Of a stretch of 16,472 nucleotides of DNA, positions 1 through 7,106 are shown in pieces. The notes under the pieces are model-generated. The model saw nothing but the letters and a program-made list of their open reading frames with translations. It was not told the origin of the DNA and searched no databases. Numbering within the stretch: position 1 is the stretch's first letter; the number at the start of each line of letters is the position of its first letter. The position numbers and the translations under genes were made by a program. This DNA is from CAYOBW01 sp964402115 (lineage in GTDB: Bacteria; Verrucomicrobiota; Kiritimatiellia; UBA8416; CAYOBW01), in the NCBI GenBank assembly GCA_964402115.1, contig CAYOBW010000148.1, positions 1-16,472 of the forward strand, given 5' to 3'.

Positions 1-55
1 GTTGAGCGTGGAGAGCGAAGCAGGGCAGTGGACGCGGTTTCATGTGGACCTGCCG
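1..55 (+). repeat. Direct repeat, left copy (kinase C-terminus)
   Basis: These 55 bases are identical to 1863-1917. They encode the last part of a histidine-kinase ATPase domain. The copies diverge right after the 'DLP' codons. The pair brackets the hipBA module. The left copy probably extends beyond the window edge, so the true repeat may be longer. Confidence 0.9.
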
Positions 56-64
56 ATCGCCTGA
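2..64 (+). CDS. C-terminal end of a sensor histidine kinase (5' end outside the window)
   Basis: The reading frame at the left edge gives about 20 residues ending SVESEAGQWTRFHVDLPIA before a TGA at 62-64. This is the usual last strand of a HATPase_c domain ('VES..G.GT.F...LP'). The rest of the gene lies before the window, so domain content and length are unknown. The same nucleotide stretch recurs at 1863-1917 after hipA, with a different tail after 'DLP', so at least two near-identical kinase ends existed here. Identification as a kinase end rests on this short motif and on the longer copy downstream, which still has its G2 box. Confidence 0.7.
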   Translation: MSVESEAGQWTRFHVDLPIA

Positions 65-159
65 GCCCTGGGGGCGCCCGGAGCGCGGGGAGGGCGGAGC
101 TCGGAACGGGGAGCCTGCGTGCGGGGCGAGCGAAGACCTAAGGGGGAAGTAAATAGCAA

Positions 160-202
160 CCGGTATATCGGACGCAACTTGACGCAACGACCGATATATC
201 GG
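160..202 (+). promoter_or_regulatory. Paired palindromic operators upstream of hipB
   Basis: A perfect 12-bp palindrome, ccgatatatcgg, lies at 191-202. A near-copy, ccggtatatcgg, differing at one base, lies at 160-171. Their spacing is 31 bp centre to centre, close to three helical turns, so both would face the same side of the helix. Known HipB proteins bind paired inverted repeats upstream of hipBA and repress the operon together with HipA. The position directly before the HTH gene fits autoregulation. That HipB binds here is inference. Confidence 0.75.
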
Positions 203-208
203 ACACTA
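179..208 (+). promoter_or_regulatory. Possible hipBA promoter overlapping the right operator
   Basis: A TTGACG hexamer at 179-184 could be a -35 element. The best -10 candidates (about 202-208, gacact/acacta) match the consensus poorly. If the promoter is real, the palindrome at 191-202 lies between -35 and -10, a classic repressor position, and the transcript would have only a very short leader before the ATG at 215. This is a weak prediction. Confidence 0.3.
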
Positions 209-214
209 GGCTGC

Positions 215-535
215 ATGACACAACCACAGTCCATGCCTCTGCCCGTCACGCACGCCCTGCACAAGTTGGGGCGCGACCTCGCGCTCGCCCGACGCAAACG
301 CGGATTGTCCACCGCCGACATGGCCAGCCGGCTCTTTGTCAGTCGCGACACGCTTTGGCGGCTGGAGCGCGGCGATTCCAGCGTTGCGCTTGGCACGCTG
401 GCAACGGCCTTGTTCGTCCTGCAACTGCATGGTCGTCTAGCCGAACTTGCCGCGCCCACCCGCGACGAACTCGCCCTCCGTCTGGATGAACAGCGGTTGC
501 CCAAACGTATTCACCAGGCCCGGACACACGCATGA
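215..535 (+). CDS. hipB: HipB-like antitoxin, XRE-family HTH repressor
   Basis: This is a 106-residue protein with an XRE/Cro-type helix-turn-helix at about residues 17-70. The second and third helices read roughly STADMASRLFVSRDTLWRLE, the usual 'a..lgvs..t....E.G' pattern. In the HipBA family it neutralises HipA and represses its own operon by binding inverted repeats. I chose ATG 215 because the open frame extends upstream to 119 only through the operator palindromes. ATG 233 is an alternative. Shine-Dalgarno support is weak (an AGG at 208-210). The gene overlaps hipA by four bases (ATGA at 532-535), as expected for coupled toxin and antitoxin synthesis. The basic end 'RLPKRIHQ' resembles the tail of related HipB proteins. 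Function is assigned from the domain and the partner gene. Confidence 0.85.
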   Translation: MTQPQSMPLPVTHALHKLGRDLALARRKRGLSTADMASRLFVSRDTLWRLERGDSSVALGTLATALFVLQLHGRLAELAAPTRDELALRLDEQRLPKRIHQARTHA

Positions 536-1767
536 ACCTGGAAGTCCATTTCGACTGGCACGGGCAAGTCCACCTTGTCGGGCGACTCTACGCCGACGAG
601 CACAGCCAAGCTGTGACGTTCGAGTACGTTCCGGAATGGTTGCGGCGTGAGGACGCCTGCGCCATTGACCCGACCACGCTTCCGCTCCGTCGCGGGCCGC
701 ATCACAGCGCGACTGTGTTCGGGGTCATGCAAGATTGCGGCCCCGACCGATGGGGACGCGTTTTGATTGAGCGGGCCGTCCGCAAAGGGGTCCTGAGCGG
801 GAAGCCGTATCGCGATATTGACTACGTGCTGGCGCTGGATGATGTTGCCCGCGTCGGCGCCCTGCGTTTCCGACTGCAGGCGACCGGCCCGTTTCTTGCC
901 GCCAGCACCGGAAAACTGCCGCCCCTGATGCGGCTGCAAGCGCTTTTGCGGGCCACGGAGGCTGTTCACGCGGAATCGGAGACCGCACAGGATCTGCGTT
1001 TTCTTCTGGGCGCCGGTTCACCGCTCGGAGGCGCTCGGCCCAAGTGTGCCATAACTCTGGCCGACGATGGTCTGGCCATCGCGAAGTTTCCAAAACCTGA
1101 CGACACGCGCGACATTGCCGCCGGTGAGATCCTGGCCCTGGCCGTCGCCAGGGAAGCCGGCGTTTGCACGGCTGAGCATCGACTGGTTGCCGTCGGCCAG
1201 CAAAGCGTGGCCGTGATCACGCGTTTCGATCGGCAGGGGCAAAGCCGCATCCCGTTCATCTCTGCCGCCAGCCTGCTGGGGGCCGATCCGGGCGGCAGTG
1301 CCGCGTACACACAGTTGGGCGACGGCATCCGCCGGTTCGGACACGATGTTCGGAGAGACCTGAGCGAGCTTTGGCGGCGGCTGATCTTCTCGCTCCTGGC
1401 GAGCAACTACGACGACCACTTGCGTAACCACGGTTTCCTCATGCTGGCACCCAACCGCTGGTCGCTTTCCCCGGCCTACGATTTGAACCCTGTGCCTGAG
1501 ATCGATCGCTCACGGGTAAACAAGATGGCTATAACGGAAGATGCGGAACCGCCCACGATTGTCGGAGCGTTGAACGCCGCGCCGCGCTTTGGTCTGCCGC
1601 CCGCCGAGGCCAGGCGCATCCTTGGCGAAGTGCTGGCCGCTGTTTCCGGTTGGCGCAAGATCGGGCTTCGGTTGGGTATCCGCCCCACGACGCTCGAAGC
1701 CTACGCCAGCGCTTTCGAGCAACCGCTGATGAAAGAAGCCGTAGGCCTGGAGAGGAGATTGCGATGA
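532..1767 (+). CDS. hipA: HipA-family serine/threonine kinase toxin
   Basis: This is a 411-residue protein, slightly shorter than E. coli HipA (440). The N-terminal couple_hipA subdomain covers roughly residues 1-110. The kinase core shows SPLGGARPK at 163-171 (the flexible P-loop-like segment whose serine is the inhibitory autophosphorylation site in HipA), AKF with Lys185 as likely ATP-binding lysine, the catalytic loop SNYDDHLRNH at 291-300, and the metal-binding AYD at 315-317. All key residues are present, so it should be active. Known HipA kinases phosphorylate targets such as glutamyl-tRNA synthetase and halt translation; the target here cannot be read from sequence. The start overlaps hipB by ATGA. 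The stop codon (1765-1767) is followed at once by an in-frame ATG that opens a kinase remnant. The module lies between direct repeats of a kinase gene, which suggests insertion or rearrangement. Confidence 0.93.
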   Translation: MNLEVHFDWHGQVHLVGRLYADEHSQAVTFEYVPEWLRREDACAIDPTTLPLRRGPHHSATVFGVMQDCGPDRWGRVLIERAVRKGVLSGKPYRDIDYVLALDDVARVGALRFRLQATGPFLAASTGKLPPLMRLQALLRATEAVHAESETAQDLRFLLGAGSPLGGARPKCAITLADDGLAIAKFPKPDDTRDIAAGEILALAVAREAGVCTAEHRLVAVGQQSVAVITRFDRQGQSRIPFISAASLLGADPGGSAAYTQLGDGIRRFGHDVRRDLSELWRRLIFSLLASNYDDHLRNHGFLMLAPNRWSLSPAYDLNPVPEIDRSRVNKMAITEDAEPPTIVGALNAAPRFGLPPAEARRILGEVLAAVSGWRKIGLRLGIRPTTLEAYASAFEQPLMKEAVGLERRLR

Positions 1768-1941
1768 ATGGTCCGGCGCGGGTTCTCGACGAAGCCGCGC
1801 GACAAGGGCACGGGGCTGGGCCTGTCCATCAGCCACGGCATTGTCAAGGACCACGGCGGCGTGTTGAGCGTGGAGAGCGAAGCAGGGCAGTGGACGCGGT
1901 TTCATGTGGACCTGCCGTTGGGTGTGGTCGGCGATCCGTGA
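1768..1941 (+). pseudogene. Remnant of a histidine kinase C-terminus (G2 box to stop)
   Basis: This 57-codon frame carries FSTKPRDKGTGLGLSI, a textbook F-box/G2 box of a HATPase_c domain, followed by HGIVKDHGG and the SVES...FHVDLP end. The dimerisation domain, N box and G1 box are absent, so it cannot be a working kinase. It begins directly after the hipA stop and stays in the same frame (TGA then ATG), so hipA sequence replaced the upstream part of the kinase gene. The 'PFF' usually preceding 'STKP' is broken here (RGF), which places the junction at about 1768-1785. The stretch 1863-1917 is identical to the kinase end at the window's left edge. Confidence 0.85.
1863..1917 (+). repeat. Direct repeat, right copy (kinase C-terminus)
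   Basis: Identical over 55 bases to 1-55. A diverged third copy lies at 4041-4093, with 47 of 53 bases matching by eye. All three encode the last strand of a HATPase_c domain and all sit at gene junctions. Confidence 0.9.
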
Positions 1942-1980
1942 TCGGAGCGGCTCCTGCAAAAGTCCTCTGACATGGCAGCC

Positions 1981-2023
1981 GGGGTAGGGTTTTACCCCAT
2001 GGCACAGGGGCCGGTTCGCCGGC
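1981..2023 (+). other. Two small hairpins in the hipBA-kinase intergenic region
   Basis: A ggggta/tacccc stem (1981-1986 with 1993-1998) has a 6-base loop. Close behind it is a 5-bp gccgg/ccggc stem with a ttcg loop (2010-2023). Neither is followed by a T-run, so they are poor intrinsic terminators, but they lie where hipBA transcription could end. The rest of 1942-2133 shows nothing else except an AGGG at 2123-2126 before the next start. Confidence 0.3.
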
Positions 2024-2133
2024 TATTGATGCATGAGCTTGGAAAGGGCAGTGGGCTGTAATAGTTGAGGCTGTAGGTCAATGCGCGCAAAGAGCTTACG
2101 TCAAGTCTGGTCGTTCACCAATAGGGTGCACAA

Positions 2134-4116
2134 ATGAACGACGCCAGCCAACGGACCGCGTGGCGTCCATGGGGTTGGGCGCTGCCCATCCTCGTGGCCG
2201 CCGCGGTCTTGGGCGGCATCTGCACCCGGCAGGTTGCGCGGCAGGCTGACCGCGAGATGCGGTCCCGCCTGCTCACGGAAGCCCGCATGGTCGCGCAGGC
2301 GGTTGACGTCAACCGCGTGTTGAACCTGTCCGGCTCGGACGCGGACCTGGACCACGCGGACTACCGGCGCCTCAAGGAGCAACTCACGCTGGTGCGAGCC
2401 GCCAATCCGGCGGTGCGCTTCGTGTATCTGCTTGGCCAACGGCCGGGGGGGGCTGTCTTCCTTTTCGTGGACTCCGAGTCGCCGGACTCTCCGGACTACT
2501 CGCCGCCCGGCCAGCACTACGCGGAGGCGTCGGCGATCTGCGAACAGGTTTTCGTTACGCGCAAGGAGATCGCGGATGGGCCGGTCACGGACCGGTGGGG
2601 CACCTGGGTGAGCGGCTTGGTCCCCCTTGCCGATCCCCGGACGAAAGCGCTCATCGCCGTGCTCGGCGTGGACGTGGACGCGCGCGACTGGAAGCGGGCC
2701 ATCGCCGGCAGGTGCGTGGCGCCGATCGCGGTCACGGCGATCATCCTGCTTCTGCTGGTCGTTGCTTTCGTGATCCACAATCGCTCCGCCCTGGAGCACC
2801 GGCGCCTGGCGGCCACGGCGGCGGCCATCCGCGAAAGCCACGAGCAGCTGCGGATCATTCTCGATACGGTGCCGGCCGGCGTGATCCTCGTCGACGCGGA
2901 AAGCCGCACGATTGCCGACGCCAACCCCGCGGCGCTGAAGCTGATCGGCGCCCCGCGCGCGGCCGTGGTTGGGCAAGTCTGGCAACGGGTCATTGGTCCC
3001 GCGGACACGGGCGATGGCCCGGCTCCGGACCTCGCACAGACGGCGGACGGTTCGGAGCAACTCCTGCGCACCGCCGATGGCCGCACCCGCCCGATACTCA
3101 CAACGGTGCGCCCGCTGATGCTCGACGGCCGCAAGCGCCTGATCGGAAGTTTTGTCGATTTGTCGGGGCTGAAACAGAAGGAGGCCGAGCTTCAACAGCA
3201 GCACACCCTGGCCTCGATCGGCACCCTGGCGCGCGGCATGGCCCACGAGATCAACAACCCGATCATGGGGGCGATGAACTACGCGCAGCTCATCCGGGAC
3301 AAGGCGGCGGACAACGCCACCCTTGCCGCCTTTGCCGATGAGATCCTCGCGGAGAGCAGGCGGGTGGCCACGCTGACGCATGGCCTGCTGGGATACGCGG
3401 AACAAGCGCAGCTGCAGGCGCCTGCCTGCGCGTCGCTGTCCGGTGTCGTCGCCTCCGCGCTGCCGTCGGCCTTGGCGGAGGCGCAGGCGCGGGGTATTGC
3501 CCTGACCTGCGACTTGCCCGCGGATCTGCCCCCTGTCCCTTGTCGTCAGCGCCGGATGTGGCACCTTGTGACGGCCCTGCTCACGAATGCCCTGGAAGCG
3601 TGGGACGAAGCGGCTCCAGCCCCTGCCGCGCGCGGAGACGGCAGGGACAAAGCGATCTGCCTGCGTGCCCGAACGTTCGACAAAGCGGGCCAGGCGTGGG
3701 TGCGGCTGACCGTGGAAGACAATGGTCCCGGCATCCGGGAGGAGATCCGGGAACGCGTGTTCGATCCCTTCTTCACCACGAAGGATCGCACGCAGCACGC
3801 GGGGCTGGGTTTGTGGATCGCCCGGACCGTCGCCCAGGAGCACGGCGGCGAACTGAGGGTGGAGAGCCCTTCGACGGCGCTCAGGGCAGGCGAAGGCGGG
3901 CGGGGCACGCGATTTCGGTCTCGACCTGCCACAGTGAAGGATGATAATGTATTTCAGGTTACCATGCGAGCCCGCCCGGAGGCAGGCGCGGCACTTGGGG
4001 CGCGGGGCGCGGCTGCCAGAGAGGAGCGGAGACGTGCCGGTGAGCGTGGAGAGCGAAGTCGGCCTGTGGACGCGGTTTCACGTGGACTTGCCGGTGTCGC
4101 AGGGCCGCCGCGGTAG
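2134..4116 (+). CDS. Membrane sensor histidine kinase with PAS domain; probable frameshift near the 3' end
   Basis: The protein has TM1 at about residues 12-33, an extracytoplasmic sensor region of about 155 residues (with a SPDYSPPG motif, like double-Cache-type sensors), and TM2 at about 194-215. A PAS domain follows at about 233-345, then HisKA with GMAHEINNP (His371). The HATPase_c domain has the N box TNALEA (Asn485), DNGPGI at 529-534, FDPFFTTK at 543-550 and AGLGL at 556-560. It should autophosphorylate His371 and pass phosphate to a receiver encoded nearby. The normal end would be GTRF-GLDLPQ-stop at 3937, but one extra base near 3916 shifts the frame. The open frame then runs on to 4116 with about 66 residues of low-complexity, arginine-rich sequence unlike any kinase end. 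Residues from about 595 on are therefore probably not native. An inserted palindromic repeat also adds about ten residues at 579-588. The start at ATG 2134 has a modest AGGG ribosome site. Confidence 0.85.
   Translation: MNDASQRTAWRPWGWALPILVAAAVLGGICTRQVARQADREMRSRLLTEARMVAQAVDVNRVLNLSGSDADLDHADYRRLKEQLTLVRAANPAVRFVYLLGQRPGGAVFLFVDSESPDSPDYSPPGQHYAEASAICEQVFVTRKEIADGPVTDRWGTWVSGLVPLADPRTKALIAVLGVDVDARDWKRAIAGRCVAPIAVTAIILLLLVVAFVIHNRSALEHRRLAATAAAIRESHEQLRIILDTVPAGVILVDAESRTIADANPAALKLIGAPRAAVVGQVWQRVIGPADTGDGPAPDLAQTADGSEQLLRTADGRTRPILTTVRPLMLDGRKRLIGSFVDLSGLKQKEAELQQQHTLASIGTLARGMAHEINNPIMGAMNYAQLIRDKAADNATLAAFADEILAESRRVATLTHGLLGYAEQAQLQAPACASLSGVVASALPSALAEAQARGIALTCDLPADLPPVPCRQRRMWHLVTALLTNALEAWDEAAPAPAARGDGRDKAICLRARTFDKAGQAWVRLTVEDNGPGIREEIRERVFDPFFTTKDRTQHAGLGLWIARTVAQEHGGELRVESPSTALRAGEGGRGTRFRSRPATVKDDNVFQVTMRARPEAGAALGARGAAAREERRRAGERGERSRPVDAVSRGLAGVAGPPR
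3865..3890 (+). repeat. Short palindromic repeat inserted in a kinase reading frame
   Basis: The segment cccttcgacggcgctcaggg is an imperfect palindrome. It resembles, from memory, a short dispersed repeat common in many bacterial genomes, whose translations read PSTxLRAG on one strand and ALSxVEG on the other. Both readings occur here. It interrupts the usual 'VES.PG.GTRF' end of the kinase and adds about 9-11 residues in frame. Confidence 0.6.
4034..4093 (+). pseudogene. Third, diverged kinase C-terminal fragment
   Basis: In the frame starting at 4034 the DNA encodes VPVSVESEVGLWTRFHVDLP, the same HATPase_c end as at 2-64 and 1861-1917. Nothing of the kinase core precedes it. The region 3938-4033 before it is GC-rich and has no recognisable domain. 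The frame runs on to a TGA at 4154-4156 that overlaps the next start (ATG 4153). It therefore looks like the end of a former upstream gene that still keeps its coupled junction with the hybrid kinase. It also lies inside the shifted 3' extension of the preceding kinase. Confidence 0.75.
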
Positions 4117-4152
4117 GGCTGAAATCGGTTCGCCCTGTTTGAAAGGAGCGCC

Positions 4153-5781
4153 ATGAGCAAAATCCTGGTTGTCGATGACGAGAAGAGCATCCGGCTGACG
4201 CTCGGGGCGTTTCTCCGGGATGAAGGCTACGAGGTGGAGACCGCCGAGGACGCGGATCGGGCGCGGGCCCTGCTGGCGGAAGGCGCCTATGACGTGGTGG
4301 TCACGGACATCGTCCTGCCGGGGGTGTCCGGCGTGGAGCTGCTCAAGTCGATCCACGTCACGGCCCCGGATGTTCTGGTGATCATGATGACCGGCGAGCC
4401 CACGGTGGAGACGGCGGCGGAAGCCGTCCGCGCCGGCGCAAGCGATTACCTGACCAAGCCCGTTGGCAAGAATGGCATTTTGCGCTCCGTGGCGGCAGCC
4501 GTGCGGATCAGGCAGATCGTTGACGAGAAGCGGCGCCTGCAGGAGGCGAACCGCCAGTACCAGGAGAATCTCGAAAAGCTGGTGGCCGAACGCACGCAGG
4601 CGCTCCAGGATACGAACCGGCAACTGGAAGCCGCTTTGGTCGAAGTCCGGCGTTCCCAGGAGGAGATCGTCAAGCAGGAACGGCTCAGCGCCCTCGGCCA
4701 GATGGTCAGCGGCATCGCCCACGACTTCAACAACGCCCTGATGCCGATCGTGGGGCTCTCCAGCTACTTTCTCTCCAACCCCGAAGCGTTCAACAACCCC
4801 GAGCAACTGCGGGCCGACATCGAGGCCATTGAAAGCTCCGCCCTGGCTGCGGCCGAGGTCGTGCGGCGCTTGCGCGAGTTCTACCGGCCGGAAGAGGAAC
4901 TGGACGCCACGAGCGTGGACCTGGGCCGACTGGTGGAGCGCGTGATCCTGCTCACCGAGCCGGCCTGGAAAGTGCAGGCGGAAGCCGAAGGCCGGGAGAT
5001 CCGCATCCTGTGCGACATCGGGGACGTGCCGCTCATCCCCGCCAATGAGCCCCGTCTGCGCGAGGCGCTGGTCAACCTCGTGCTGAACGCCGTGGACGCC
5101 ATGCCCCTGGGCGGCGCCATTCGCATCAGCGCCGAAAGCGACGCGGAGACGCTTACCCTGCGGATTGGCGATACCGGAAACGGCATGCCCGACGAAGTGC
5201 GCAAGCGGTGCTTCGAGCCCTTCTTTACGACCAAGGGCAGGCGTGGCAGTGGCTTGGGGCTGGCCATGGTGTATGGCATCGTGACCCGGCACGGCGGCCA
5301 GATCACGGTCGAATCCGAGAAGGACAGGGGCACGACCTTCACCATCCGGCTGCCGCTGGCCCCCCGGAAGGCGCCCGGGCAGGCGGCGGAAACCCCCGTC
5401 GATCCGTCCACCCCCGCGCTGACCGTGCTGGCCGTGGACGATGAGGAGTGGGCGCGGGTCCTGATCCAGCGCTTTCTGGGCCTGAACGGCCATACCGTGC
5501 TGACCGCGGCTTCGGGGCAGGAAGCGCTGGAAATCCTGGGCCGTCAACCGGTGGATCTCGTGATCACCGACCGCGCCATCCCCGACATGAGCGGTGACCA
5601 GATTGCCGCGGAGGTCAAGCGCCGCTCGCCGGCCACGCCGGTCATCATGCTGACCGGCTTCGGCGACATCATGGATGTCAGGCGGGAGAAGCCCGCTGGC
5701 GTGGACTGCCTGCTCGGGAAACCCATCACGCCCGACCAACTCCAGGCGGCGGTGCTCCGCGCGATGCGAGGCGCGCAGTGA
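4153..5781 (+). CDS. Cytoplasmic hybrid histidine kinase, REC-coiled coil-HisKA-HATPase-REC
   Basis: This is a 542-residue protein without membrane segments. REC1 covers about residues 3-118, with DDE at 8-10, phospho-acceptor Asp52, Thr80 and Lys102. A coiled coil runs at about 120-175. HisKA carries GIAHDFNN with His190. HATPase_c has the N box LNAVDAM (Asn312), DTGNGMPD at 340-347, FEPFFTTK and GSGLGL at 365-370. REC2 covers about 423-538, with DDEE at 429-432, Asp473, Thr501 and Lys523. All catalytic residues are present. With REC1 as input and REC2 as internal acceptor, it fits a relay hub that receives signals from other kinases rather than sensing directly. The ATG at 4153 follows a strong AAAGGAG at 4142-4148. 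Its stop overlaps the next gene's ATG by one base (TGATG at 5779-5783), indicating a shared transcript. Confidence 0.93.
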   Translation: MSKILVVDDEKSIRLTLGAFLRDEGYEVETAEDADRARALLAEGAYDVVVTDIVLPGVSGVELLKSIHVTAPDVLVIMMTGEPTVETAAEAVRAGASDYLTKPVGKNGILRSVAAAVRIRQIVDEKRRLQEANRQYQENLEKLVAERTQALQDTNRQLEAALVEVRRSQEEIVKQERLSALGQMVSGIAHDFNNALMPIVGLSSYFLSNPEAFNNPEQLRADIEAIESSALAAAEVVRRLREFYRPEEELDATSVDLGRLVERVILLTEPAWKVQAEAEGREIRILCDIGDVPLIPANEPRLREALVNLVLNAVDAMPLGGAIRISAESDAETLTLRIGDTGNGMPDEVRKRCFEPFFTTKGRRGSGLGLAMVYGIVTRHGGQITVESEKDRGTTFTIRLPLAPRKAPGQAAETPVDPSTPALTVLAVDDEEWARVLIQRFLGLNGHTVLTAASGQEALEILGRQPVDLVITDRAIPDMSGDQIAAEVKRRSPATPVIMLTGFGDIMDVRREKPAGVDCLLGKPITPDQLQAAVLRAMRGAQ

Positions 5782-7106
5782 TGCTCGACACGCACAACGA
5801 CCAGACCCGTCGGCGCGAGGTGCAGTGTTTCTGGGCGGGCATTGTGACGGCCATCGCAGTCGCGGCATATCGCCTCTACGTGACAGCCTCCAGCCTGGCG
5901 CGTGAGGGCGCCGCTCTGGCGACTGCGGCGGACATCTGGATGACCAACGGCTTCATCCTCTGGTCGCTGACGCTCTTTCTGCTGGCCTGGCTCTTCTGGC
6001 GGGATGCCCGGCGTCGCCAGGACGAGCTGGCCACGGTTATGCGCAGTATCGTCCCGGACGTCCTGCTGGTAACGGATGCGGCCGGACGAGTCTGGATGTG
6101 CAATCCGGCCGTGCGCCTGATGTTCGGGTACGACCCCAGGGCGTTGCGCGGACTCAAGACCGACACCCTGTTCGCGGATCGGCCCGTGGCCGGCGCGGAA
6201 CGCGAGGTTTGCGAGCGCTTGCGGCAGACAGGCTACGAAGTGCGGCCGGCCACGGGGATCCGCAAGGATGGCGCCCGGTTTCCGGTCGAAATCACGTCGG
6301 CTGGACTGCTCGAACAAAAAGGCTCCGTGATGCTGGTCAGGGACGTCACGGAACGCCGGCACGTGGAGCAGTTACGGGAGAACCTGACGCATTTGCTGGT
6401 CCATGACCTGCGTAATCCGCTGTTTGGCATTACCGGCAACCTGCACCTCGTCCTGCCCGTGGCGCAGAGCCTGCCGCCGGACGCCCAGGACTCGATCCGG
6501 GTTGCCCTCGACTTTGTCAGGGACATGGGCGACATGCTCCACTGCCTGACGGACGTGTCCCGACTGGAGGGGGGAGAGTGGCCGCTGCGGCCCGCGGCGT
6601 GCGACGTCAGCCAGTTCGTGGACAAGGCCCTGGCGCCGCTGGCGTCGCTGATGCGCGATAAACGGCAAACGGCGGTGTGGACGCCCTCCCGCACCCCCTT
6701 CCACTGCGATCCCGAACTGATCGAACGGGTTATTCTGCACCTGCTGCGCAACGCCGTCGAGGCGACCGCCTCGGGCGGGCGGATTGAAATCCGCATCGAA
6801 CGTTCTCCCGAGAAATTGCGGGTGTCGGTCCGCGACGGCGGCCCGGGCATTCCGCGCGAGTTTCAGCCCCTGGTATTCGAGAAGTTCGGGCAAACGCCGG
6901 ATGGTCGCAAAGCCCGGCGGCGCTCGCACGGTCTCGGCCTGGCCTTCTGCAAATTGGCGATCGAGGCGCACGGAGGAACCATCGGGGTCGAAAGCGAGGG
7001 GGAGCAGGGCAACACGTTCTGGTTCGAGCTGCCCGTCGACCACGCGGCGGCCGGCACGTTGTCGGCGGATGCCTGCCAACGGAAGGAATCGAAGGAACAC
7101 ACATGA
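5781..7106 (+). CDS. Membrane-bound PAS sensor histidine kinase
   Basis: This protein has 441 residues from ATG 5781; a GTG at 5778 would add one. Two hydrophobic helices lie at about residues 17-35 and 57-73 with a short loop outside, followed by a PAS domain at about 85-190 ending in a typical RDVTERR. HisKA has LTHLLVHDLRNPL with His208. HATPase_c has the N box LRNAVEA (about Asn324), DGGPGIP at 352-358, a KFG F-box, and HGLGLAF as G2. The H-box and KFG type resemble kinases of the PAS/phytochrome class rather than the NtrB-like class of its neighbours. With almost no extracytoplasmic domain, the signal is probably intracellular or intramembrane and read by the PAS domain. The stop overlaps the following receiver gene by ATGA, so that receiver is its likely partner. 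Confidence 0.92.
   Translation: MLDTHNDQTRRREVQCFWAGIVTAIAVAAYRLYVTASSLAREGAALATAADIWMTNGFILWSLTLFLLAWLFWRDARRRQDELATVMRSIVPDVLLVTDAAGRVWMCNPAVRLMFGYDPRALRGLKTDTLFADRPVAGAEREVCERLRQTGYEVRPATGIRKDGARFPVEITSAGLLEQKGSVMLVRDVTERRHVEQLRENLTHLLVHDLRNPLFGITGNLHLVLPVAQSLPPDAQDSIRVALDFVRDMGDMLHCLTDVSRLEGGEWPLRPAACDVSQFVDKALAPLASLMRDKRQTAVWTPSRTPFHCDPELIERVILHLLRNAVEATASGGRIEIRIERSPEKLRVSVRDGGPGIPREFQPLVFEKFGQTPDGRKARRRSHGLGLAFCKLAIEAHGGTIGVESEGEQGNTFWFELPVDHAAAGTLSADACQRKESKEHT

Noticed and set aside
119..214. N-terminal extension of HipB to a start at 119
   Set aside because: The extra codons are made of the operator palindromes and the intergenic region. The HTH protein is complete from 215.
1768..1970. 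Alternative frame from ATG 1764 as a small gene after hipA
   Set aside because: It reads a low-complexity peptide, while the frame from 1768 gives a clear kinase G2 box and C-terminus.
2101..3843. 580-codon open frame on the minus strand
   Set aside because: It lies antisense to a clear histidine kinase. Its product is Arg/Gly/His-rich with no domain, typical of a GC-rich shadow frame.
4078..5868. 596-codon open frame on the minus strand
   Set aside because: It is antisense to the hybrid kinase, which has all its motifs. The translation shows no recognisable fold.
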